Source: Candidatus Amarobacter glycogenicus (GTDB taxonomy: Bacteria; Chloroflexota; Dehalococcoidia; Tepidiformales; Tepidiformaceae). From it: a DNA stretch of 64,000 nucleotides. A model generated the notes under the pieces. That model made no database searches, had not been told where the DNA came from, and was given only the letters and a program-made list of their open reading frames with translations. The translations under genes were made by a program, and so were the position numbers. The stretch covers positions 186,001-250,000 of the forward strand of contig JADJZF010000004.1 in assembly GCA_016719395.1 (NCBI GenBank), in the 5' to 3' direction. Positions 17,739 through 25,876 of the stretch are shown in pieces (position 1 is the stretch's first letter; the number at the start of each line of letters is the position of its first letter).

Positions 17739-18545
17739 CTAGTACCCTCCTGAGCCGTTGTACACGGATGAATCGGAGCCCCATGACATCGCGGACCACG
17801 ATTGGCACGCGTATGGGCTGTAGTCTGGAGAGGTCCCGGTCCCACCGCTTCGTTTGTAGTCGGGCGATCCTGAACTGGCATACGTTGACCCGTCCCAATA
17901 ACCAGGACACTCGGCGAACGGAGCGTAGTTATTATTGAAGTGCTTCCTTGGGTTGGGATAGAACACGTTGTAACACTCCATCCCGTTCGCCCAACAAGTA
18001 TCGGACGAACCTCCGTTGGAATAGGTCATGTAATACGAAAGAACCGCTGCCAGATGAGAGTGCGCGCCGGGCGTGCCGCAGGTCGACGCAGTTCCAACCG
18101 TTTTGTAGAACCACTCTCCAGACGTATCCACTTCTTGCGTATACTGACTCCCAGACGGCAGGTCGTTCAGATGCAAGATATCGACCGTGACGTTGTAGTC
18201 GTCGTACCAGACTCCGCCGTCTAACCGCTGAAGGCGGGCGCGCGTACGACAGGACCCCTCCGCCCAATATTGAAAGCGGAAAGTGTAACTATGGCTCCCG
18301 GGGCTCAGCAACCACCCTCTGATCCAGGCGGAATTGCTATGGGCGAAATCTCTCGCCGCCCTCCCCCCGTCATTGAAGTGAAGCCCGGCCTGCGAGCCAC
18401 CGGCGGAGTTGCTCGGCATCACCTGAACCACCCAGGGGCTGGCGGCGTAAGCTCGCTGTCCGGTGTAGAGGCCCGCAATCAGGAGAAGAACAATCCCGGC
18501 GGCTAACGCTGCGACGAACACGGGTGCTGTGAGCTGCTTTTTCAT
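17739..18545 (-). CDS. Exported M23-peptidase-like protein with degenerate active site
   Basis: A 268-residue secreted protein: signal peptide MKKQLTAPVFVAALAAGIVL... with a cleavage region near AYAAS. The mature chain follows the order of M23 (LytM) peptidases: an AARDFAHS strand where the metal-binding Asp is expected, DILHLNDLPSG where the RHL/HL strand lies, then CGTPGAHSHLAAV in the place of the H-x-H motif. The first His of H-x3-D is missing, so zinc peptidase activity is doubtful. The C-terminus is rich in Tyr, Ser, Gly and Cys. First exported gene after the LuxR-type regulator. M23 assignment is an inference from motif order, not a strong match. Confidence 0.6.
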   Translation of the reverse strand: MKKQLTAPVFVAALAAGIVLLLIAGLYTGQRAYAASPWVVQVMPSNSAGGSQAGLHFNDGGRAARDFAHSNSAWIRGWLLSPGSHSYTFRFQYWAEGSCRTRARLQRLDGGVWYDDYNVTVDILHLNDLPSGSQYTQEVDTSGEWFYKTVGTASTCGTPGAHSHLAAVLSYYMTYSNGGSSDTCWANGMECYNVFYPNPRKHFNNNYAPFAECPGYWDGSTYASSGSPDYKRSGGTGTSPDYSPYACQSWSAMSWGSDSSVYNGSGGY

Positions 18546-18664
18546 GGTCTTTCAATCCTTGGCCTTCGATTCGTGCGGCACCGTCCGAGAGTAGTCCCGG
18601 CTTCTCCAGGCTCACAATCCCTCTCTTCGGCCACCCCCAAACGGCCACGCCCGATCGGCGGGGG

Positions 18665-18916
18665 TCACCCGGTCCCGTGCCCTCTCTCGATCCACCAGAC
18701 CGCCAGCCCAACTCGCCCCTCCACGCCCAACTTGTGACAGGCGTTCGCGACGTAGTCCTTCACCGTGCTCGGGCTAAGCCCGGTCGCCATCGCGATCTGA
18801 GCGTTCGACTTGCCCTCCGCAACCAGCGCCACCACTTTCCGCTCCCGCGGGCTGAGTCCGTGTCCTGGTGCATCGCTCGCCTCCACAACCTCCCGCTCCG
18901 GGGGGGGGTATGCCAT
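18665..18916 (-). CDS. Small LuxR-type helix-turn-helix regulator (copy 1)
   Basis: A stand-alone LuxR/FixJ DNA-binding domain of about 80 residues: LSPRERKVVALVAEGKSNAQ and IAMATGLSPSTVKDYVANAC followed by HKLGVEGRVGLAVWW. No receiver or ligand domain is present. Start is uncertain: ATG at 18916 (MAYPPPE), GTG at 18886 and a still earlier start at 18949 are in frame; a TATACA sequence overlapping the 18916 ATG could be a promoter -10, favouring the later start. It heads a run of exported-protein genes on the same strand, 119 bases before the first. A near-identical leader is found at the second copy (23.0 kb). Confidence 0.75.
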   Translation of the reverse strand: MAYPPPEREVVEASDAPGHGLSPRERKVVALVAEGKSNAQIAMATGLSPSTVKDYVANACHKLGVEGRVGLAVWWIERGHGTG

Positions 18917-18943
18917 GTATAGCACATCCGCGTGGCCCGCTGC
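18866..18943 (-). promoter_or_regulatory. Conserved leader of small LuxR gene, copy 1
   Basis: 78 bases nearly identical to 23002-23078, differing mainly in the length of a G run (nine G here). On the coding strand it reads GTGCTATACATGGCATACCC, with two ATAC half-repeats about ten bases apart, then a GGAGCGGGAGG purine block. It may hold promoter, operator and ribosome-binding site. The G run makes its exact length unreliable. Confidence 0.55.
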
Positions 18944-19021
18944 CACCACTCGCCCCAGGCGGCTGCGGCTTGTGGCGATTCTCCGAGCGGGCGGAACGGG
19001 CCGGGCGACCCTCTTTGGCCA

Positions 19022-19069
19022 GTCACCAGAACGAACTCCGGCGTGAGTTTGGCGAGCATCGGATCGATG
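19022..19069. repeat. 48-bp repeat, copy 1
   Basis: Matches 19563-19610 with about five differences: GTCACCAGAACGAACTC, then GGCGTGAG and GCGAGCATCGG. Read on the minus strand it begins with ATG and would encode MLAKLTPEFVLVT, resembling the first residues of the DNA ligase at 15879. Lies next to dispersed repeat copy C. Confidence 0.6.
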
Positions 19070-19077
19070 CGAACGAT

Positions 19078-19144
19078 TTCGGATTTCGGATTTAGGATTC
19101 AGGCACGGGGGGATTGTCGGTTGGGGGAGTGGGGGTTGTCGATT
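19078..19144. repeat. Dispersed repeat, copy C
   Basis: Third copy of the GGATTTCGGATTTAGGATTC repeat, with GGCACG and GGATTGTCGG units after it. Directly follows the 48-bp repeat, as copy A directly follows the ligase start. Confidence 0.58.
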
Positions 19145-19153
19145 CGTTCGAAG

Positions 19154-19519
19154 CTAGTCCGGCTGTTCCGGCGCGCCGTTCCGATGCGGCAGGGCCGTAA
19201 TGGCGACTGAAACGACTGGCGGCACCAGCGAAACGAGCGAGTATGCGGCCGCCGACAACCCGAAGATCACCCATCGCGGGCTCTCCTTCCCTGGCTCAAA
19301 TGCCGAGAGCAGCCCGAAGGTTGCGCCAGCACCCAGCCAGGCAGCCAACGCACCCACGTAGAGCGCCTGGCGCCCAAGCACCCGGTTCGGTAGGGCCATC
19401 GCAGGAACCAAGAACGAAATCCACTCGTGGCCAAAAAAGTCCCACGAATCCAGAGCGAGGAGGGCTGCGCAGGCGGCAAGCAGGTTGACCGGTCCGACCA
19501 ATCTTCGCAGCGTCGGCAT
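19154..19519 (-). CDS. Small integral membrane protein, hypothetical (121 aa)
   Basis: A 121-residue protein with three to four hydrophobic helices: NLLAACAALLALDSW, FLVPAMALP, ALYVGALAAWLGAGATFGLL and YSLVSLVPPVVSVAITAL. Loops are short and no domain family is recognised. It lies at the far end of the minus-strand accessory run, between the two copies of the 48-bp repeat, so it could be a cargo gene bracketed by repeats. No clear ribosome-binding site. It is unlike any flanking protein. Confidence 0.55.
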   Translation of the reverse strand: MPTLRRLVGPVNLLAACAALLALDSWDFFGHEWISFLVPAMALPNRVLGRQALYVGALAAWLGAGATFGLLSAFEPGKESPRWVIFGLSAAAYSLVSLVPPVVSVAITALPHRNGAPEQPD

Positions 19520-19562
19520 TCAGCCTGCCCTTCGACGAGAGGCGCCGCGAAGAACCAGCGCT

Positions 19563-19610
19563 GTCACCAGAACGAACTCTGGCGTGAGCTTCGCGAGCAT
19601 CGGCTCGATG
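19563..19610. repeat. 48-bp repeat, copy 2
   Basis: Direct repeat of 19022-19069, lying on the other side of the small membrane-protein gene. It is followed by a diverged GATTGTCGA-type repeat near 19650-19695. Confidence 0.6.
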
Positions 19611-19698
19611 GGCGGCGAAGCCCGATTGTGAACTAGCGATCTCCGGATTGCGGCATCCCGCGATTGTCGATTGCCGATCTGCGATTGTCGAACAGACC

Positions 19699-20906
19699 TT
19701 ACGGGTGAAGCCGACCTTCCATCGGTCGTGGAGTATCGACCCTGGCTCCAGCGAACGTCAGCCGCACGGTGCCGAGCAGTTGGGCGAAGTCGGTGAACCG
19801 GAAAGTCACGAAGGAACTCGCTCCTGGCCGATGTCGCCCGTCGGAGGCTGCCTGTCTGGGAACCGGGCCGGACGGCGGGAGCTTCAGACCGTCAGCGATG
19901 GTGAGGTCGCGCCATCCGCACCCGGGAAGTACCCGGCCAGGGTGAACGCGATCAGTTTCACCGATGGGCTCGAATCCAATGCCGGTAACGATCAACGGCT
20001 CGTCGTCCGATGCCTAACGATATCGCTCGCGTCTACCGCAGCCTGCTCGCCGCCCTTTCCGGTGACCCCCTGGCGAGCGAGCAGAGAGTCGAGGCGGATC
20101 TCGACCCAGCGCGCGGCGCCACCGCCAGCCGCGGGCGAGGCGATGAACTCCGTGAACTGGATCTCAAGGGGTGCAGCAAAATCGGTCGGCGGGAAGGAGA
20201 ATGTCAACGGTTCGCCCGGGCCGCCGGCTATCCGTGGGCCGAACACGGGGCCCCCATTGACGCTGGCGCCGACCAGTGATGGGGCGCGAGTTGCTCGATC
20301 CCCGGAGGGCCTTCCAGGGCCACGGTCACCAGCGTTTCGGTTGTGGAGCGCGTGGCGCTGAGCGGCCGGACGGTGATGCCCTGGGCGGCGGCCACGGCGC
20401 CGGGCGAGAGCGTCTCAACACGCAGCGCTTTGGTCAGGTCGGCGGGCGGCTTGAGTTCGAGCACCCAGTCACCCGCGATTCGGCGTGTCCCCCGGCCGTC
20501 ATCCACATCGACGAAGGACGACCATCTTGACAGGGCCAACAGCGCTCACGGGACGCAGCCGCTGGATGGTCGCGGGCCTTGGCGATGAGCATGATGCTTG
20601 CGGTGAGGTCGGCCGGCGCCATGTTCCCGGACACGAACCCCATGGCCGGGATGCTAACCCGAGTCACCTGTCCGGGGCTGCGCCTGCGACGCGTGCTGCC
20701 AGCTCGATGAACGTCGCCGTCCCGCTGAACTCCGCACCTGATATGGCGAGGGTGACGCCGCCGGATTCCGCCATCACGTCCTGCGGGGAGGTCAGCGCTG
20801 GGGCGCTGCCGCCCTGCCGGTCGTCGCTGGGCAGGGCGAGGACGACGGAGACTGCCAGCACGGCAACGATGGCGGTGACGGCGCCAACCTGGCGTCCGCG
20901 GCGCAT
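19699..20906 (-). pseudogene. Membrane-anchored exported protein, several frameshifts
   Basis: From ATG 20906 the protein begins MRRGRQVGAVTAIVAVLAVS, a single anchor helix, followed by DVMAESGGVTLAISGAEFSG. Coding sense then passes through other frames: VSIPAMGFVSGNMAPADLTA, then FVDVDDGRGTRRIAGDWVLE and LVTVALEGPPGIEQL, then PLTFSFPPTDFAAPLEIQFT, then IADGLKLPP and FVTFRFTDFAQLLG. About 390 residues in total with four or more breaks. The extracytoplasmic part is beta-rich. The ATG overlaps the previous stop as TGATG. Whether the breaks are decay or assembly error cannot be told. No family recognised. Confidence 0.5.
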
Positions 20907-21166
20907 CAGTGAGCCGCTCCATTGAAGTATCCGGACGTTGCCTGGTAGCCCATCGCGCCTCCTATATAAGCACCGTACCACGCCGTTGTATTGACCGCAC
21001 AATCGTTCGAGTTTTCGCAAAGAAAGGTGAAGCCTTCCCCTCTTCCACCTGGCTGGACGGATAGGTCGCCAAACGAGTACTGGGACCTGGACACCCAACC
21101 GTTGTTGATATCCATCGCGAAGCCGGGTTCCACGCTACGAAAGGGTTGGCCCTTGACGCCGCGCAA
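20906..21166 (-). CDS. M23-like exported-protein fragment (86 aa)
   Basis: An 86-codon frame containing SVEPGFAMDINNGWVSR, whose AMDIN element recurs in the M23-like protein at 21922-22737 (DWAMDING). No signal peptide. It is in the same frame as the preceding lipoprotein gene and is separated from it by a single in-frame TGA at 21191-21193 plus seven codons, so the two may once have been one protein of about 320 residues. Its stop overlaps the next start. Best read as the C-terminal part of a broken gene. Confidence 0.4.
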   Translation of the reverse strand: MRGVKGQPFRSVEPGFAMDINNGWVSRSQYSFGDLSVQPGGRGEGFTFLCENSNDCAVNTTAWYGAYIGGAMGYQATSGYFNGAAH

Positions 21167-21190
21167 AAGTGGCGTGAAAGCCCATTCGGT

Positions 21191-21908
21191 TCACGGAGTC
21201 CAGGGCACAAACTCGAACCGAGAAGGATGACCATCGCCCATGAAGTTGAAGTTGACCGTCCCGCCGCCAATGGGCGCGGGGCTGTCGGCTGGCGTCCAAC
21301 GGCCGGCCGCTGCGAGATGTGGGCCCGATGTGGCGTCGAACAGAATGCCTATGATCAAAACATCAACGAGCTTGCCACCTTCCATGAGCTCGAGCGTCGC
21401 TGCGGCGAAGGACCCGCAGTCGCCGTTGGCGCTACCCACCACGGGGCACCCAATCGCCCGGGCCGCCGCTGTCCGTTGTGTGCCGGAGGCGACGAACGTT
21501 GACAAGAACTCCTGGAAGCCAGCGAGATCTTCATAGCGCGAGGACTTCTCACCGACGGCGTAAGCGGTGATTGTTTCCTGCGGATGGAGTGAGCACACGC
21601 CCGTCTGAGGCCGTGCGGTGCCGTTGGCCGGACAAGTCACAGTGGTCGGCACGGCATCCCGGACGAGGACTCAATTTCCCCGGCCTGCAAGGATTGAGCG
21701 AAACCCAGGGAAAAGTCGCACACTGCCCGCAATGTTGGGCAACTCGTGAAACCGGCAGAACAGTCGGAGCCTCGGTCGCAGCAGCGGTGGCCTTCTTGTC
21801 GTCAGGGCTCAACGTGGCCGGAGAACCTTTGGAAGAGGTTTCGTTTACACAGCTCGCAGAAAGGAGAATCATCCAGGCCATAGTGGCGAGCCACAAGTAG
21901 ATCTTCAT
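21191..21908 (-). pseudogene. Putative lipoprotein, two frameshifts
   Basis: ATG 21908 begins MKIYLWLATMAWMILLSASC, a lipoprotein signal with lipobox LSASC, then a Ser/Thr/Ala-rich linker. The frame is lost near 21720 and again near 21675; the true path appears to be DFSLGFAQSLQAGEIESSSG and then VPTTVTCPANGTARPQTGVC, continuing LAGFQEFLSTFVASGTQ to the TGA at 21191. The start lies 13 bases after the M23-like gene. The mature part has several cysteines and no recognised domain. It belongs to the second LuxR/exported-protein locus. Confidence 0.5.
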
Positions 21909-21921
21909 CCCAATCACCTGC

Positions 21922-22737
21922 CTAAAAGTCGGGGAAATACGGATTGTTCAGTTCCGTCGTGCTTGTATTGGCGCCACCTAAGTATCCCACGCCTTCATTG
22001 GCGGCGACATCTGTATTGCAATCACTGGAGTTTCCTCCGCTGCGACTGCAGGGTCCACTCAGGGATGTGTCTGCAGCATTACTTGGTCCATCCCAGTCGA
22101 ACACTCGGGCATAATCTTCGTAGTTGTACACCTGTATGTGCACATGTTCTCCCCAGCAGCCGGCTTCTGTGGGAGCTACGTAGCCAATTACTGCGTTATC
22201 TCGCCCATTTGTCTCAGATATCACAGTAGAAGTCTCAGAGTACTGTAGCGTATCGATGTGCCCAAGAGTGATCTCGGCGTTCAGTTCCCACTGTCCCTGA
22301 GACGTCTTCGTCTGAACGTAGAATGTCTGAAACCACCGTTGGTACAGTTACTATCCCAAGTACCTGTAGGCCCGGCGATTACCCGGTAGTATCCGCCAGC
22401 CCCCTTGTCCGTCGATTCCGGCCGGATTTATGTCGATCCAGACCGAGTTATTATCTGACCCGTTGATATCCATCGCCCAATCGCCGCTAATAAGGCCGGC
22501 CTTGATGCATGTCCCGTCATCGAACTGCGGGGAGTCATATTTCTCCCAGTCAGAGCAACTCACGCCGTCGTGAAATCTACCTGGGCTAGTAATCCAGGCG
22601 CTTGACGATCTTGGGGAGATGACCACATAGGTACCATTCTGCTCCACAGCGGTCGCTCGATCACCCTGGATGATTGCCGCGGCCGGGGCGAGCAGAAGGC
22701 TAATTGCAAGGCCCAGCCTCCACTTGGTTGTCAACAT
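21922..22737 (-). pseudogene. Exported M23-peptidase-like protein, two frameshifts
   Basis: ATG 22737 begins MLTTKWRLGLAISLLLAPAA, a signal peptide. Residues near 85 read ISGDWAMDINGSDNNSVW. The frame is lost near 22375 and again near 22333; in the restored chain follow AGPTGTWDSNCTNGG, then FQTFYVQTKTSQGQWELN, EITLGHIDTLQYS and CWGEHVHIQVYNYED, where HVH corresponds to the H-x-H of M23 peptidases and LGH to its upstream histidine strand. The H of H-x3-D is replaced. Overall order parallels the protein at 17739-18545. About 270 residues. Confidence 0.55.
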
Positions 22738-22838
22738 TGCGATTCTCCTTTCTACCCACGTCCGGCAAGATAATGAACGGTAGTAAGAAAGGCACTTCGT
22801 CTCTTCGAATCTATCCCATCGCCTTCAATCGATCGGCC

Positions 22839-23009
22839 CTACCCGTTCGCGGCCTGCTCATGCTGCCGCCACCACAGCGCAAGCAAAGTTCGGTTGTCAA
22901 CGTCGGCCTTATGCATCGCGTTCGCCACGTAGTTCTTCTGCTTGTTCGTCTTGCCCTCGGCCACTGCAGCTACTACTCGCCGCTCCTGCGGGCTGAGATC
23001 TTGGTGCAT
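22839..23009 (-). pseudogene. Small LuxR-type regulator (copy 2), helix-turn-helix deleted
   Basis: MHQDLSPQERRVVAAVAEGK matches copy 1, but after EGKTNKQ the next residues are KNYVANAMHKADVDNRTLLA: about twelve codons, corresponding to IAMATGLSPSTV of copy 1, are missing in frame. This removes the second helix and turn, so DNA binding is probably lost. It keeps the same leader and the same place ahead of an exported M23-like gene, 101 bases downstream. The rest of this locus is also broken, which supports real decay here. Confidence 0.6.
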
Positions 23010-23078
23010 CGCTCGCCTCCACAACCTCCCGCTCCGGGGGGGTTATGCCATGTATAGCACATCCGCGTGGCCCGCTGC
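23002..23078 (-). promoter_or_regulatory. Conserved leader of small LuxR gene, copy 2
   Basis: 77 bases nearly identical to 18866-18943: same GTGCTATACATGGCAT core, GGAGCGGGAGG block and start region; the G run is shorter. Conservation of a non-coding leader between two loci suggests recent duplication or a functional control region. Confidence 0.55.
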
Positions 23079-23108
23079 GATCGCCCGCCTTTCCTTTTAC
23101 ACCGGTCT

Positions 23109-23138
23109 TTGGCCCTTAGCCCCCCAAAACGGTATACT
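23109..23138 (+). promoter_or_regulatory. Putative sigma-70 type promoter of gyrA
   Basis: TTGGCC (23109-23114), 18-base spacer, TATACT (23133-23138), about 40 bases ahead of the gyrA start. The -10 is close to consensus; the -35 is fair. Confidence 0.45.
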
Positions 23139-23179
23139 TTGACTAGCGGTTTCCCCCGCCCCAGATTCGGAGCAGCCCG

Positions 23180-25801
23180 TTGACCATCGAGCCCACCTCG
23201 AACGTCCGCCCCGTCCAGATAGAAAACGAGATGCGCACGAGCTACCTCGATTACGCCATGAGCGTCATCGTCTCGCGCGCCCTCCCCGATGTGCGCGACG
23301 GCCTCAAGCCCGTCCAGCGCCGCATCCTCTGGGGCATGTTCGAAGGCGGCTCGCGCGCCACCACCGCCTATAAGAAGTCCGCCGCGACCGTCGGCGAGGT
23401 CATGGGCAAGTACCACCCCCATGGCGACCAGGCCGTCTACGACACGCTCGTCCGCATGGCCCAGGAATTCTCCCTCCGCTACCCCCTCATCGATGGCCAG
23501 GGCAACTTCGGCTCCGTCGATGGCGACCCCCCCGCCGCCATGCGCTACACCGAGTCGCGCCTCTCCACCATCGCCGAAGAACTCCTCGCCGATATCGACC
23601 AGGACACCGTCGACTTCGAACCCAACTACGACGGCCGCCACGAGCAGCCGAGCGTCCTCCCCGCCCGCGTCCCCAACCTGCTCCTCAACGGCTCCAGCGG
23701 CATCGCCGTCGGCATGGCCACCAACATCCCACCCCACAACTTCAACGAACTCGCCGACGCCATCGCCCTCCTTATAGATAAGCCGGAATCGACCCTCGAC
23801 GACCTCCTCCAGATCGTCAAAGGCCCCGATTTCCCGACTCACGGCATCGCCCTCGTCGGCAAGGACAGCTCCCAGGTCCGCATGGCCTACGGCGAAGGCC
23901 ACGGCCGCGTCGTCATGCACGCCCGCACCACCATCGAGGAATCGACTCGCGGCCGAACCGCCATCATCGTCACCGAACTGCCCTACCAGGTGAACAAGGC
24001 CCTCCTCGTCGAAAAAATCGCCGACCTCGTGCGCGACAAGAAGATCGAAGGCATCGCCGACCTGCGCGATGAGTCCGATCGCACCGGCATGCGCATCGTC
24101 ATCGAACTGAAGAAGGAAGGCTCCGTCGCCCAGGTCAAGAACCTGCTCTTCAAGCACACCGCGATGCGCTCCAGCTTCTCCATGAACATGATGGCGATCG
24201 TCGATGGCGCACCCCGCCGGCTCGGCCTCAAACGCGCCCTCGAACTCTTCATCAACCACCGCCGCGAAGTCATCCGCCGGCGCGCCGAACACCAGCTGGC
24301 GAAGGCCCGCGAACGCGAACACATCCTCCAGGGCCTCCTCAAAGCCATCGAAATGCTCGACGCCGTGATCATCACGATCCGCGCTTCAGAATCCGCCAAC
24401 AACGCCCTCGAACTCCTCCAGGGTACCGGCACCGTGCTCGCCGAACGGCTCCCCGCGAACGCCCCGGCCGCCGCCCGCGAACTCGCACGCGCCAACCCCT
24501 TCGATTTCACTGAGCTGCAGGCCCGCGCAATCCTCGATATGCAGCTCCGCCGCCTCGCCGCCCTCGAACGGAACGCTCTCCTCTCCGAATACGAAGAACT
24601 CATCAAGAAGATCGCCGAACTCGAGGATCTTCTCGCCAACCCTCGCAAGATCGACTTCGTCGTCCGCGACGACATCATCGACCTCAAGAAGAAGTACGGC
24701 GACGCCCGCCGCACCGAAATCGTCGAAGCCGACCCCGAAGACTTCCGCGAAGAAGACCTGATCGCCCACCAGGACAGCGTCATCACCCTCAGCATCCGCA
24801 ACTACATCAAGCGCATGCCCCTCGAAGAGTTCCGCCAGCAGCGCCGCGGAGGCCGTGGCGCCAAGGGCGCCCCCACCCGCGAAGAAGACGCCGTCATGAA
24901 GCTCGTCGTCTGCGACACGCACGACAACCTCCTCTTCTTCACCGACAAGGGCAAGGTCTACCACCTCCGCGGCTACGACGTTCCGGATACGAAAAAGCAG
25001 GCCAAGGGCCTCCCCATCGTCAACCTCATCGAAATCGAGAACGGCGACCGCGTTACCGCCATCCTCGTCGTCAAGGACTACAGCCGCGACTTCATCCTCC
25101 TCGCCACCCGCGAAGGCGAAATCAAGAAGACCCTCCTCAAGGAGTTCGAAGAGGTCCGCCGCAACGGCAAGATCGCCATGGACCTCGAACCAACCGACCA
25201 GCTCATCGCCGCTCGCATGGCCGCCGAAAGCACCCAGGTCATCCTCGTCTCCAGCGAAGGTCAGGCAATCGTGTTCAAGATCGATGACCTCCGCCAGGCC
25301 AGCCGAACCAGCGGCGGCGTCCGCGGCATGAAGCTCGCTAAAGGCGGCTACGTCGTCGGCGTCGAGACCCTCGACGATGGCGAACAGCTCCTCATCATCT
25401 CCGAAAAAGGCTTCGGCAAGCGCACGCGCCTCAGCGAATACCCGGTCCAGGGCCGCGGCGGCCAGGGCGTGAAGACGCTCAACATCACCGACCGCACCGG
25501 CAACGTCGCCGCCTGCCGCGTTGTCGAGCCCGGCCAGGACCTGATGCTTGTTACCCGCGACGGCATCGTCGTCCGCACCCGCGTCGATTCGATCAGCCTC
25601 ATCGGCCGCAACACCCAGGGCGTCACCGTCATGAAAGTCAACGAAGGCGACCAGGTCGCCAGCATCGCCGCCTTCACCATGTCCGACCCGGTCGAGGGAC
25701 GCGATGTGACCGACGTCAGCGCCAACGCCAACGGCGCCCACGACGACGACGAGCAGGTCCTGAACGAGACGATCCCCCTCGAACTCGACGAAGAGGAATA
25801 G
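23180..25801 (+). CDS. gyrA: DNA gyrase subunit A
   Basis: An 873-residue type IIA topoisomerase A subunit, intact. The N-terminal breakage domain shows ALPDVRDGLKPVQRRILW, GKYHPHGDQAVYDTLVRMAQ and the catalytic tyrosine in AAMRYTESRL near residue 125. The C-terminal beta-pinwheel carries the GyrA box as QQRRGGRGAKG, which marks gyrase rather than topoisomerase IV. The C-terminus ends in an acidic tail. With GyrB (not in the window) it introduces negative supercoils using ATP. Start is TTG at 23180 with GGAGCAG upstream; no in-frame ATG fits the homology. It stands alone, with no gyrB or dna genes alongside. Confidence 0.95.
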   Translation: MTIEPTSNVRPVQIENEMRTSYLDYAMSVIVSRALPDVRDGLKPVQRRILWGMFEGGSRATTAYKKSAATVGEVMGKYHPHGDQAVYDTLVRMAQEFSLRYPLIDGQGNFGSVDGDPPAAMRYTESRLSTIAEELLADIDQDTVDFEPNYDGRHEQPSVLPARVPNLLLNGSSGIAVGMATNIPPHNFNELADAIALLIDKPESTLDDLLQIVKGPDFPTHGIALVGKDSSQVRMAYGEGHGRVVMHARTTIEESTRGRTAIIVTELPYQVNKALLVEKIADLVRDKKIEGIADLRDESDRTGMRIVIELKKEGSVAQVKNLLFKHTAMRSSFSMNMMAIVDGAPRRLGLKRALELFINHRREVIRRRAEHQLAKAREREHILQGLLKAIEMLDAVIITIRASESANNALELLQGTGTVLAERLPANAPAAARELARANPFDFTELQARAILDMQLRRLAALERNALLSEYEELIKKIAELEDLLANPRKIDFVVRDDIIDLKKKYGDARRTEIVEADPEDFREEDLIAHQDSVITLSIRNYIKRMPLEEFRQQRRGGRGAKGAPTREEDAVMKLVVCDTHDNLLFFTDKGKVYHLRGYDVPDTKKQAKGLPIVNLIEIENGDRVTAILVVKDYSRDFILLATREGEIKKTLLKEFEEVRRNGKIAMDLEPTDQLIAARMAAESTQVILVSSEGQAIVFKIDDLRQASRTSGGVRGMKLAKGGYVVGVETLDDGEQLLIISEKGFGKRTRLSEYPVQGRGGQGVKTLNITDRTGNVAACRVVEPGQDLMLVTRDGIVVRTRVDSISLIGRNTQGVTVMKVNEGDQVASIAAFTMSDPVEGRDVTDVSANANGAHDDDEQVLNETIPLELDEEE

Positions 25802-25876
25802 TCACCCCGGTCGTTCTTGGCCACGGAGCCATGTCGCCAGCCCCGTCGTACCTACCCGTTAGGGGCACGGCCAGCT

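Noticed and set aside
21191..21193. In-frame TGA between two frames of the exported-protein locus as possible selenocysteine codon
   Set aside because: The TGA is not in a redox or other Sec-type motif, neighbouring sequence is already damaged by frameshifts, and no SECIS-like hairpin was seen; a premature stop or separate gene is simpler.
24386..25741. Long open frame antisense to gyrA (451 codons)
   Set aside because: High-GC codon bias makes the opposite strand open by default; composition is Ala/Gly/Asp/Val-rich with no domain, and gyrA clearly explains the region.
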